A stretch of DNA of 49,875 nt, taken from Isosphaeraceae bacterium. Its GTDB lineage: Bacteria > Planctomycetota > Planctomycetia > Isosphaerales > Isosphaeraceae. Under the pieces are notes generated by a model. That model worked only from the letters and a program-made list of their open reading frames with translations, had not been told where the DNA came from and made no database searches. Location of the stretch: positions 1-49,875 of the forward strand of contig JANXSX010000174.1 in assembly GCA_025356475.1 (NCBI GenBank), read 5' to 3'. This document shows, piece after piece, positions 38,852 to 46,800 of this stretch; position 1 is the first letter of the stretch, and every line of letters starts with the position of its first letter. The position numbers and the translations under genes are program-made.

Positions 38852-41596
38852 TCACACCAGTCGACCTGGTGTGGCCCCTTGGTTTTCGCGACGGAGCCGG
38901 ATCGCAAAGACGCCCAGGCCAAGGATCAAGGCCGGCAGTGGAGGAACAACGATTGCCAGGCTGCGCACCCGGTTCTCGATCCCGCGAATCTGCCGTTCCA
39001 TCTCGACTTTGCTCTCGGCGATCTTGGCCTTCTTCTGGTCCTCGATATTGGTCGTCTCGACGGCGAGCCGGCGGTTCTCGACCTCTTGCAACTGGCCGAC
39101 CATGATCGCCGAAGTTCGCTCATCCACATCTTTGCGAGCGGTGACCGCGTTGACCTTCTCGGTCAGCCGCTTCTTGGCCTGGTCGAGCTGTTCGGTGGCC
39201 TTATCCTCGGCGGTCTTAGCCTGATCCTGACTGGCGGAGATAAAGGATTTCGCCTGCGACTCGAGTCGAGTCAAGGTCCGGTGGATCGGTCGACGCGACC
39301 GGAGGCCGACGAAGGTCTGATCACCCGCGAGCACATCGACGCAATTGAGCACAAACGTCACGTTATCAAATTCCAAGTTCTCGCGCTTCTGACTCCGAAG
39401 TTGGAAGAATTGGTCGGAGATCACATCAAGGTCGGCGACGACAATTGCGTTGACCGTACCAGCGGGCTCATTGGGCCCCTTGGGCGTGGCCGGCTGGCGA
39501 ACCTCGCCTGCCTTGCCGGTGAGCCGCGCGGCGAGTGTGTACGAACTCCGCGACGGGAAGTGAGGACGGTTCGGGCGAATCCCGCCAACCGGTCCGAACA
39601 TCCCCGGCGAGATCGCGTCGCGGAAGCTCAGTGTGCCCCCTTCGCTCCCCGTCTTTAACAAGGGGATGAATTCCGGTCCAGCCCCCCCGCGTGGGCGAAG
39701 CCGGCCCGCAAACATCATGACCACTTCTTGGAGGTTTACAGTGGCAGGTTGATCGGGATTGAATGCCTCGCGACCAGCATCACCTCGACTCACGAAAATG
39801 ATTTCGGGGGCCATGTCGGCGAACTGGCGGTGAGGATTGTAAGGATCCCAAACAATGTCGGTTGTCGGCCAGTCAATGCCCAGCGTCTCCATCAACTGAG
39901 TGATATCTCCCTTGGGAACCGGAGGCTGCCCGCCACCGAACGGCCCGCCGGGAGCCTGCTTAGGGACCTCGGGTGCAAGACTCGGGTCTGCCAACGGTAG
40001 GGGATCAACCATCAACAGAGTCGCACCACCCGCCTTGACGTGTGTGACCAGGTTGTCGATCTGAGGTTGGGTCAGGCTCGACGGTTGAGCGACGAGCAAT
40101 ACGTCCAAGTCGGTCGGAATCGGCGCGTCGGGCGTCACCGAACTGACGTCGTACTGCTTCTTCAGCTCGGTAACGATCGCCCATTCCGGGTTCTGGCCCA
40201 TGCTCTGGAAGTTGAAACCACCGAGCAGCTTCGCATCCGTCCCAAGAATCCCGACCTTCTTACGCGCGATCTTCGACACGACGCGGATCGATCGGGTCAG
40301 CTCATACTCGACGGGAAGACCACGCTCGAAGAAGGGAATGACAACTTCTTCAGTCCCTGATGTGAACGCAACACCGAGCAAGATTTCGCTGGCGTTCGAC
40401 TTCGCCTCGTCCATGCTGATCACACGTCGTGGCTCGATTCCGAACCGTTTTTGAGCTTCGCGTGCCTCATCACTATAGAGGTCGGCCTCGACCAGGTTGA
40501 GCCTGATCTTCGAGCCCCCCCGCGCCGCATACTGCCGGAGCAGGCTGATGAGATCATTCTTGGTCTGAACATACTCGCGAGGCACTTCGGGACTATAGTA
40601 GGCTTGAATATAGATGGGTCGATCGGTCGAGAGGTTCTTAAGGGTGTCTCTCGACTCGTTCGAGAGCGTGTTCAAGCCCTCTTCGCTGAGGTCAACGCCG
40701 AGTCCACTCCGCGCGACCAGAACGTTCAGGCTTACGATCGCCACGATGAGCGAAATGACCTGAACTGTACCGTGGATCCAGCGCCCATTGCTGTTCGTCC
40801 CTCCGCTCCAGTGCCTTCGCCCGAGCAGAACCACGTTCAGGTAGATCATCAACCACGTAAGCGACTTGAAATAAACAAGTCCTGATAGCGTGACTAACCC
40901 TGCGCCAAAGTCTTTGAACTGGGCAGGGATCGAAAGCATTTCAACCTGTCGGCGAGCGGTGGACCCGAGCGGAGCCCCCAGCAGTTCCAGGAACACCGGG
41001 ATCGCGCAGAAGACCGCACCCAGGATGAACGCCACAGTCACATTGGTGGCGACCATTGAGGCGACAAGGCTGATCGAGATCATCGCGGACCCCATCATCC
41101 AGTAACCCAAGTAGTTGGCGGCCATCACGCCCAGGTCGGGCCGACCTAGCCAGGTAAGCAGAACCACATGGGTGAGCGAAAAAAGCAGTGCCACTGTGTA
41201 AATACCAAACGCAGCAAGATATTTACCCATCACCAGTTCAAAGTCGTACGCCGGGAGAGTAAGCAAAAGCTCTTCAGTCCCCTGGCGACGCTCCTCAGCC
41301 CAAGCGGTCATGGTGATTGCAGGGATGAAGAACAGGAGCAAATAGGGCATCCGCTCGTTGAGCGTCTCGAGGTTCGCCAGATTGTTCGTGAAGAACGCAG
41401 GCTGCCAGAAGGCGACCCACGATGAAATCAAGACGAACAAGAAGATAAAGACATATCCTGCGGGGTTACTAAAATAACCTGAGAAGTTGCGACCGCAAAC
41501 AGCCGAGATCACATTGAGTCGAATGAGAGATCGCGGTGTCGGCGTAACCTGAGGCCGAGGCGAGGCCCCGGTCGGTTTCTTCTGGAGTGTAGCCAC
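38852..41596 (-). CDS. ABC-2 permease fused to a GldG-like auxiliary domain (GldF-GldG fusion)
   Basis: This 914-aa protein joins two parts. Residues 30-265 are a GldF-like ABC-2 permease with about six helices (AGYVFIFLFVLISSWVAFW, ERMPYLLLFFIPAITMTAWAEERRQGTEELLLTLP). A helix near 280-300 (VISLIVAIVSLNVLVARSG) then starts the GldG-like domain: DLSEEGLNTLSNESRDTLKNLSTDRPIYIQAYYSPEVP, EPRRVISMDEAKSNASEILLGVAF, LDVLLVAQPSSLTQPQIDNLVTHVKAGGATLLMVDPLP. It ends with a charged coiled coil (about 780-870) and a C-terminal membrane helix (SLAIVVPPLPALILGLGVFAIRLRRENQ). In Bacteroidetes GldF and GldG are separate and support gliding; here they form one chain, presumably with the ATPase encoded upstream. 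Confidence 0.92.
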   Translation of the reverse strand: MATLQKKPTGASPRPQVTPTPRSLIRLNVISAVCGRNFSGYFSNPAGYVFIFLFVLISSWVAFWQPAFFTNNLANLETLNERMPYLLLFFIPAITMTAWAEERRQGTEELLLTLPAYDFELVMGKYLAAFGIYTVALLFSLTHVVLLTWLGRPDLGVMAANYLGYWMMGSAMISISLVASMVATNVTVAFILGAVFCAIPVFLELLGAPLGSTARRQVEMLSIPAQFKDFGAGLVTLSGLVYFKSLTWLMIYLNVVLLGRRHWSGGTNSNGRWIHGTVQVISLIVAIVSLNVLVARSGLGVDLSEEGLNTLSNESRDTLKNLSTDRPIYIQAYYSPEVPREYVQTKNDLISLLRQYAARGGSKIRLNLVEADLYSDEAREAQKRFGIEPRRVISMDEAKSNASEILLGVAFTSGTEEVVIPFFERGLPVEYELTRSIRVVSKIARKKVGILGTDAKLLGGFNFQSMGQNPEWAIVTELKKQYDVSSVTPDAPIPTDLDVLLVAQPSSLTQPQIDNLVTHVKAGGATLLMVDPLPLADPSLAPEVPKQAPGGPFGGGQPPVPKGDITQLMETLGIDWPTTDIVWDPYNPHRQFADMAPEIIFVSRGDAGREAFNPDQPATVNLQEVVMMFAGRLRPRGGAGPEFIPLLKTGSEGGTLSFRDAISPGMFGPVGGIRPNRPHFPSRSSYTLAARLTGKAGEVRQPATPKGPNEPAGTVNAIVVADLDVISDQFFQLRSQKRENLEFDNVTFVLNCVDVLAGDQTFVGLRSRRPIHRTLTRLESQAKSFISASQDQAKTAEDKATEQLDQAKKRLTEKVNAVTARKDVDERTSAIMVGQLQEVENRRLAVETTNIEDQKKAKIAESKVEMERQIRGIENRVRSLAIVVPPLPALILGLGVFAIRLRRENQGATPGRLV

Positions 41597-41882
41597 GAGT
41601 GGTGAAGCTCCCTGGAGAGAATGTCAAGCGGGGTAGTGCCGGTGATTCGCCGGGCACAAGACCCAGAGCCGTTCTATTCTCATCTTTTAGGCAGGCAGCG
41701 GAGGAAATGACTCGGGGTGTACTCGCCCGGTGTCTGTCCCCTGGACCCACCCGGAATTGGAACCTGTCCGCAATTCCGAGGCAGACGAAAAATGGAATGG
41801 CTCTGGCACAATAGGAAAGCCCTCACCCAGCGCGGGAAAGGGAGAATGCAAGCGAAATCGTGTGGGCGTAGGATCTAGCGGA

Positions 41883-42611
41883 TTAAGCGGGCTGGGCAGT
41901 CAGCGTGTGGAACTGCTGTTCGAGGCTCTTGCCGCCGGCGGTCAGTTTGGCGGGTGGACCATCGAATACAATCCGACCGTCGTGAATGAACAGGACGCGG
42001 TCAGAGACCGGCTCGACTTCCTGCAAAATGTGAGTCGAGACCAGGATTGTCTTGGATCGACCGAGTTCCCGGATCAGTTGCCGAACGCCCCGGATCTGGT
42101 TGGGGTCCAGCCCGCTGGTGGGTTCGTCCATAATCAGGACGCCGGGGTCGTGCAGCAGAGCGATTGCCATCGAAACGCGTTGGCGAAAACCCTTCGAGAG
42201 CTTGCCAACGGGCTTCCTCGCGACCGTAGTGAGATCGCATTGGGCGATCACCGCTTCGATCCGACTCGAGAGCTTCGCCCCGGTGATTCCCCGCGCCGCC
42301 CCGAAGAATTTCAGGTGACCAATCGGGGTCATATCCAGGTAGAGCGGGCCGTTCTCAGGCAAATAACCGAGGTGTTCGGCTGCGCTGATCCGATCAGTTT
42401 GGACGTCGATTCCGGCGATCCGAGCCGAGCCCTTTGTAGGGGCAACGAAGCCGGTCAGCAGCCTCATTGTGGTCGTTTTCCCCGCGCCGTTCGGGCCGAG
42501 AAATGCAACAACCTGTCCCTGAGGAACCGAAAACGTGACTTCGCGAACTGCCATGAACTGGCCGTACTGTTTTGTCAGGCCCTCAGCCTCAATCATGGCG
42601 GGCGTACTCAT
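41883..42611 (-). CDS. ABC transporter ATP-binding protein (GldA-like)
   Basis: The ATPase of the ABC-2 exporter, 242 aa from the ATG at 42611 (GGAGGAACAGCGGAGC just upstream; the in-frame starts at 42629 and 42653 are alternatives). Walker A is GPNGAGKTT at 39-47. The Q-loop lies in LGYLPENGPLY. The signature is LSKGFRQRVSMAIALLHDP and Walker B is VLIMDEPTSGLDP. The switch His is in ILVSTHILQEVE. The KQYG...F-GPNGAGK layout and SKG signature are typical of GldA/CcmA-type exporters. It is 286 bp upstream of the GldFG fusion; I see no gene in that gap. Confidence 0.94.
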   Translation of the reverse strand: MSTPAMIEAEGLTKQYGQFMAVREVTFSVPQGQVVAFLGPNGAGKTTTMRLLTGFVAPTKGSARIAGIDVQTDRISAAEHLGYLPENGPLYLDMTPIGHLKFFGAARGITGAKLSSRIEAVIAQCDLTTVARKPVGKLSKGFRQRVSMAIALLHDPGVLIMDEPTSGLDPNQIRGVRQLIRELGRSKTILVSTHILQEVEPVSDRVLFIHDGRIVFDGPPAKLTAGGKSLEQQFHTLTAQPA

Positions 42612-43419
42612 GCTCCGCTGTTCCTCCATCAAACAATGCGAGCGGCCCCACACGCCAGGACCACTGTCCCGTCAGCGAGCCGCCGTTCTGTCCCGATTGC
42701 GTATTATGACCCGAACCGTACTCCGAAATCAATCGTCGAGAATTCACAGACCCAGAGCCGATTGCATTCCCAACTCAAGATCACCCCTCAGCCAGATTGG
42801 CAGAGATTCCAGGGCAGAGCCTCCAGAACCTATCCAGAGCTTACGATCCTACGTATTAGAAAATCAGCAATAGTTGACTTATTGCAAAATTGCACGATGA
42901 TGAAAATGTCCCGAAGCCTTATCCATCCGGTCGCCGAAACATCATCCCCTCGATTGCCAATCTTGGTGGAGTGAGTCTCTTGATCATCGGAGACTCCACT
43001 TCTTGGCGAATTCATCGCAACCGGACTTGAGTTCACGGGGATTGCCATGAAACCGATCGTTGAACGAGTGCCCGCTTTCGCCCCGGGCAAGACTCACGGC
43101 CTGACCGCTTCTATGAAATCCCAGCACGGTCCCGGCCAATCACGTCGGGACAATCCGCTGATGAGGAAAGAAGGGCCGGGAACACGCTTGATCCGCAGCT
43201 CTCGCCACAAGGTCTCGCTCAGGTAGCAACCATCATCCTCGGTGGTGCTGACAAATGGTCGGCGGAGGTAAGCTGAGCCGCGTTAGTCGGTCGCGGTGCG
43301 AGTCCTGGGTATCGCGTTGCCTCAACCCCGGCTCGATCTTACTGGCCACATCGCCTACCCATCACCCGAGGAATTGTCCAGAACGAGCCATGATCAACGC
43401 CTCATTTTCGGTCCTTCGT
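42612..43419. other. Long region without a recognisable gene left of the attachment-site-like tRNA fragment
   Basis: About 800 bases carry no convincing gene on either strand. A hairpin-forming segment is present near 42966-42999 (GTGGAG...CTCCAC with inner GTCTC/GAGAC). Several short open frames lack ribosome-binding sites. As chromosome flanking an inferred insertion site, it may contain decayed genes. Confidence 0.5.
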
Positions 43420-43454
43420 AAAACGACACAACCCCCTGTGTAATGAGGGGGTTG
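43420..43454 (-). terminator. Hairpin terminator after the tRNA-Arg 3' fragment
   Basis: On the minus strand CAACCCCCT (43454-43446) pairs with AGGGGGTTG (43437-43429), loop CATTACAC, followed by TGTCGTTTT. It begins 7 bases past the tRNA 3' end and is probably the original terminator of the tRNA-Arg gene. Confidence 0.7.
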
Positions 43455-43739
43455 GCGTCAATGCACCCGATAGGATTCGAACCTATAACCTTCGGTTCCG
43501 TAGGCCGATGTGGGATTGACGGAACGTGCTTAGCCGATAGCGACTTGCGTCGCGAACAGAATCTCGGTTGCAGTCCTGGTTGCAGGGACGGCTGTGCGCC
43601 AAAGGCTCCTAATGGCAGCAGGAGTCAGGACAAGTCCCTTCGAGAAGAACTGGCTCAGCTCGTCGCCATTTGGCCCGAATTGCCCATTCCGGTACGTGAG
43701 GCGATGCTCACTCTCGCCCGAGCGAGTTTGCGGTCCTAA
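43443..43739 (+). pseudogene. Integrase-associated tail-like reading frame at the inferred island edge
   Basis: This 98-codon frame begins in the tRNA complement (HPIGFEPITFG is translated antisense T-loop, a common artefact). It ends REELAQLVAIWPELPIPVREAMLTLARAS. From memory, planctomycete tyrosine-recombinase genes and the small frames after them often end in a very similar W-P-x-L-P-x-x-x-[RK]-x-[AG]-[IM]-x-x-[ML] tail. It is probably a leftover of an integrase module and not a working protein. No integrase core is present in the window. Confidence 0.4.
43462..43509 (-). pseudogene. 3' half of tRNA-Arg(ACG), probable attachment-site copy
   Basis: The minus strand carries a good tRNA 3' half. 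An anticodon arm TCGGC-CTACGGA-ACCGA has anticodon ACG and one C-A mismatch at the stem base next to the loop. It is followed by AAGGTT, a perfect T-arm ATAGG-TTCGAAT-CCTAT, the acceptor strand CGGGTGC and discriminator A. No D-arm or 5' acceptor strand (expected GCACCCG) is found upstream. It is therefore only the half that integrases duplicate on insertion. Confidence 0.8.
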
Positions 43740-43922
43740 ACGAATGGCACGTAGTTACGGCATACTTGTGACGGACCGAAACCTTCAGGATCGAAAGCTA
43801 CACCCCACAGCCTTAGAGCGGTTGCGGGACGCTTGTTCCGGTCGGTCTCATGCGTGAAGATGGACTGGCCTGATTTAGGTGCTCTTGGTCCGGTGCCCTC
43901 ACGACGCCATCGCCGCATCGAG

Positions 43923-45158
43923 ATGGATATGAAGTATTACGTCCGGGACTCAAAAGGTCGGGTCGCCGGCCCGTTCAGCGTGGAAGACCTCAAGAAAGCC
44001 GCCCGGGAGGGCAGAATCCAGCCCTCCTGGGAATTAAGCTCAACGCAGCAGAAATGGACACTTGCGGCGAAAGTGCCTGACCTTTTCGATTCTGTTGACA
44101 GCGCACTTGCGGCCGAGGTCTCGCACGTCAACAGGTATCGGGATCTGACAAGGGAGGAACAGGTCGTACTCTTTGTTGATAAGTTCGTTTTCAATAACGA
44201 GCACTTTAAGGACTCGATGCCCTGGCTCCAGAACGCTCGGGCCTGGTGGGCAAAGCTGACGCTCCCGACCAAGGGGTTCGTGATCGCTGAGATCACCCCG
44301 ACCGGCATCAAGCACGTCCGATATGACTTCGAGAACGAGCGGGCTTCGGATGTCCGGCAGGACCAATTCGAGCAGGAACTCAGCGCGGGCATTCGACAAT
44401 CAAACTGGTTTGCCGGCTTCTCAATAGCCGTGGCCTTAGTTTGGGGCGTGTGGACCGTTGTGGATTTCGCGGGTCAGTTCAGCCTGACGTTCGGTACACT
44501 GAAATTCGTTCTTTTCATGATCTTGATAGTGCTGGGTTACATCTACAAAACGAAGCGTACCAAGGTATTCATTGGTTACGTCCTCGCACCAGAGGCTGAG
44601 GCGAAGCTCAATCAGTTGCTGAGCGCGTTCGTAACGCTACGCCGTTGCAGCGGCGTATGGGCCTACGAGGTGCGTGAAAACGTGAACGATAAGCAGTGGA
44701 AATACAATGCGGGAGGGCTCTTTTCGGTCGCCAAGCTGCCCATCGCGATATTTAATCGACCGATGCCCAACATAGAAACCAACATTAATGTTTGCGGTGT
44801 GGCATACCGTCGATTAGCGATCTACTTTCTCCCTGAGAAACTGCTGGTCATCGAGGGGACGGAAATCCGCCACATACCCTATAGCCAGTTGCGAATTACT
44901 CGGACCCACTTGGAATATGTCGAAACACAAGGACACGTATTCTCCGACTCGATGATCATCGAGCATCGCTGGAAGTTTATCAATCGCGACGGATCGCCGG
45001 ACAGGCGGTTCAAGGCGAACGTTCAGGTGCCCGTCGTTCGTTGCGGAATTCTCAATCTCGACGTGTCCGACTTTCCAGTAAGCCTACTGACGACCGATCC
45101 GAATGCACCCGAGTCATTTTGTCAGACCTTGCCGAAGCTTGACAGCATGACTCGCTAA
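43923..45158 (+). CDS. GYF_2-domain membrane protein with a C-terminal PH-like region
   Basis: This 411-aa protein starts at the ATG at 43923 (43929 is possible). Residues 3-55 are a GYF_2/DUF4339 domain (YYVRDSKGRVAGPFSVEDLKKAAREGRIQPSWELSS), a small peptide-binding module. After about 100 residues come two membrane helices (WFAGFSIAVALVWGVWTVVDFA and LKFVLFMILIVLGYIY, about 160-205). The C-terminal domain contains NAGGLFSVAKLPIAIFNRPMPNIETNINV and RLAIYFLPEKLLVIEGTEIRHIPYSQL. From memory this recurs in uncharacterised bacterial proteins and looks like a PH/GRAM-type beta fold. It precedes the TerY-P triad by 115 bp on the same strand and may be its fourth component. Confidence 0.75.
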   Translation: MDMKYYVRDSKGRVAGPFSVEDLKKAAREGRIQPSWELSSTQQKWTLAAKVPDLFDSVDSALAAEVSHVNRYRDLTREEQVVLFVDKFVFNNEHFKDSMPWLQNARAWWAKLTLPTKGFVIAEITPTGIKHVRYDFENERASDVRQDQFEQELSAGIRQSNWFAGFSIAVALVWGVWTVVDFAGQFSLTFGTLKFVLFMILIVLGYIYKTKRTKVFIGYVLAPEAEAKLNQLLSAFVTLRRCSGVWAYEVRENVNDKQWKYNAGGLFSVAKLPIAIFNRPMPNIETNINVCGVAYRRLAIYFLPEKLLVIEGTEIRHIPYSQLRITRTHLEYVETQGHVFSDSMIIEHRWKFINRDGSPDRRFKANVQVPVVRCGILNLDVSDFPVSLLTTDPNAPESFCQTLPKLDSMTR

Positions 45159-45193
45159 GCGACTCTGTAGGCCGTCTCGAACGGAGCAGACCC

Positions 45194-45222
45194 TTGGTTC
45201 CATCACTCGCTTAAGTTATTTT
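45194..45222 (+). promoter_or_regulatory. Candidate promoter ahead of the TerY-P triad
   Basis: TTGGTT (45194-45199), a 17-bp spacer and TATTTT (45217-45222) lie in an AT-rich gap 50 bp before the vWA gene. This would give the triad its own transcript, separate from the GYF gene. Hexamer matches are moderate. Confidence 0.3.
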
Positions 45223-45273
45223 AGATTTCTATATTGATTTCGGTGCGAGGAACCCCGTGCAGGTACTAGCCGT

Positions 45274-46029
45274 ATGAGCGACCAGATCGAATATGCGGGG
45301 TTCGAGGCGAGCGAATTCGCCGACAATCCCGAGCCCCGCGTCCCTTGCCTACTCTTGCTGGATACGTCGGGCTCAATGGCCGAGATAGTCGCCGATGCGG
45401 GTGAGGATACTGGCCAAACTGTGCAGCAAGACGGGCAGACCTATCGGATTGTCTCCGGTGGAACGACGCGAATCGACCTTCTGAATGAAGGCCTTATCAC
45501 GCTTAAACACACGCTCGCCGCCGATACCCTAGCCAGCAAGCGGGCCGAGATCGCCATCGTGACCTTCGGCGGCTCGGTCAACACGGTTCAGGACTTCGTC
45601 ACGGCCGAGCACTTCCAGCCGCCGCAATTGAGGGCCTCGGGCAGCACGCCTATGGGCCAGGCGATCATGCAAGGCCTTGGGATGATCGCCCAACGGAAGG
45701 CCACCTACCGCACCAACGGCATCTCCTATTACCGCCCGTGGGTATTCCTGATTACCGACGGCGGACCGGACCCCGGCGATCCCTGGCAGGCCGCTGCCGT
45801 TCAAGTCAAGCAGGGCGAGGCGGCGAAGTCGTTTGCCTTCTTCACGGTCGGTGTTGAGGGCGCCAATCTCGACGTGCTGGCCCAGATCGCTACGCGGGCA
45901 CCGGTGAAGCTCAAGGGGCTCAACTTCCGCGACATGTTCCTCTGGCTGTCGCAGTCGATGCAGGCGGTCTCCCAGTCCTCTCCCGGCGACAAGGTCGCCC
46001 TCGCGCCCGCCGGTTGGGCCGAAATCTGA
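45274..46029 (+). CDS. TerY/YegL-like von Willebrand factor A protein
   Basis: This 251-aa protein is a single cytoplasmic vWA domain with the MIDAS metal site DTSGS at 30-34 (LLLLDTSGSMAEI), the Thr/Ser loop GSTPMGQAI and the third MIDAS Asp in FLITDGGPDP. The segment KRAEIAIVTFGGSV and the end GLNFRDMFLWLSQSMQAVSQS, whose RDMFLWLSQSM helix is characteristic, place it in the TerY/YegL group. It is the first gene of the TerY-P triad, 12 bp before the PP2C gene. In this system it is expected to scaffold or be regulated by the kinase and phosphatase. Confidence 0.92.
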   Translation: MSDQIEYAGFEASEFADNPEPRVPCLLLLDTSGSMAEIVADAGEDTGQTVQQDGQTYRIVSGGTTRIDLLNEGLITLKHTLAADTLASKRAEIAIVTFGGSVNTVQDFVTAEHFQPPQLRASGSTPMGQAIMQGLGMIAQRKATYRTNGISYYRPWVFLITDGGPDPGDPWQAAAVQVKQGEAAKSFAFFTVGVEGANLDVLAQIATRAPVKLKGLNFRDMFLWLSQSMQAVSQSSPGDKVALAPAGWAEI

Positions 46030-46041
46030 CCGGGGGCCGCC

Positions 46042-46800
46042 ATGTGGAAGATCGTCTTCGGTAGCGTGCAGGGCACGTCCCACGTCCAATCCGGGAAGCC
46101 CTGCCAGGATTTCTGCGATGGGGCCGTCGTCGGCACATCCGCTGTGGCCGTGTGCGCCGACGGAGCGGGTAGTGCCGAGTTGTCGCACCTAGGCTCGAAG
46201 GCGGCGGTCGAGCGCTTTATGGAAGTAGCCACGGTCGAATCCGCCCCGACACGTGAGCAAATTGAATCCTGGGTCGATGCCGCCCGGGCTCGGGTCCTTG
46301 AGGAAGCGGCGGCCAATGAGACGCCGCTGCGGCAGCTCGCCTGCACGCTCCTGGTGGCGATCGTCGGCGAGACCTGGGCCGCCTTCGCCCAGATCGGCGA
46401 CGGGGTAATCGTCTTTGACGGGCCGGAGGGCTATGAGGTCGCCTTCTGGCCGGACAACGGCGAGTACGCCAACACCACGCGCTTCCTGACCGATGAAGCT
46501 TACCGCCAGCACCTGCGGATCGAGATCGTCGAGCGGCAGGTCATAGAGCTTGCCCTCCTCACCGACGGCCTCCAGATGCTCGCCCTCGATTTCGGCCAGG
46601 CCAAGGTTCACGACCGCTTCTTCGCACCGCTGTTTAAGACGGTGCGTAACGGCCCGGACACGGAGCTGCTTCACGCCTCCCTTCTGGAATTCATGGACTC
46701 GAAGCGGGTCAACGACCGCACCGACGACGACAAGACACTCCTCCTCGCTACACGAAACGCCACCGATGTCGCGCCCAGCCTACCCGACCCAACTCCATGA
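46042..46800 (+). CDS. PP2C-type Ser/Thr phosphatase of the TerY-P triad (YegK/PphC-like)
   Basis: This 252-aa metal-dependent phosphatase belongs to the PP2C_2 group. It starts FGSVQGTSHVQSGKPCQDFCD, as in YegK/PphC. Metal-site aspartates are visible in CADGAGS (D40), IGDGVIVF (D120), LLTDG (D175) and RTDDDKTLLLA (228-230). The start is the ATG at 46042 after a GGGGG run. Its last 35 bases overlap the kinase gene, so the two are translationally coupled. It should reverse the phosphorylation done by the neighbouring kinase. Confidence 0.92.
   Translation: MWKIVFGSVQGTSHVQSGKPCQDFCDGAVVGTSAVAVCADGAGSAELSHLGSKAAVERFMEVATVESAPTREQIESWVDAARARVLEEAAANETPLRQLACTLLVAIVGETWAAFAQIGDGVIVFDGPEGYEVAFWPDNGEYANTTRFLTDEAYRQHLRIEIVERQVIELALLTDGLQMLALDFGQAKVHDRFFAPLFKTVRNGPDTELLHASLLEFMDSKRVNDRTDDDKTLLLATRNATDVAPSLPDPTP

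Noticed and set aside
41730-42974. Plus-strand open frame of 414 codons opposite the GldA-like ATPase
   Set aside because: The opposite strand carries Walker A, signature and Walker B motifs; this frame has none.
43462-43560. Possible complete or intron-split tRNA-Arg
   Set aside because: I searched about 400 bases beyond the 3' half for a D-arm and a GCACCCG acceptor strand and found neither; the half-site reading fits better.
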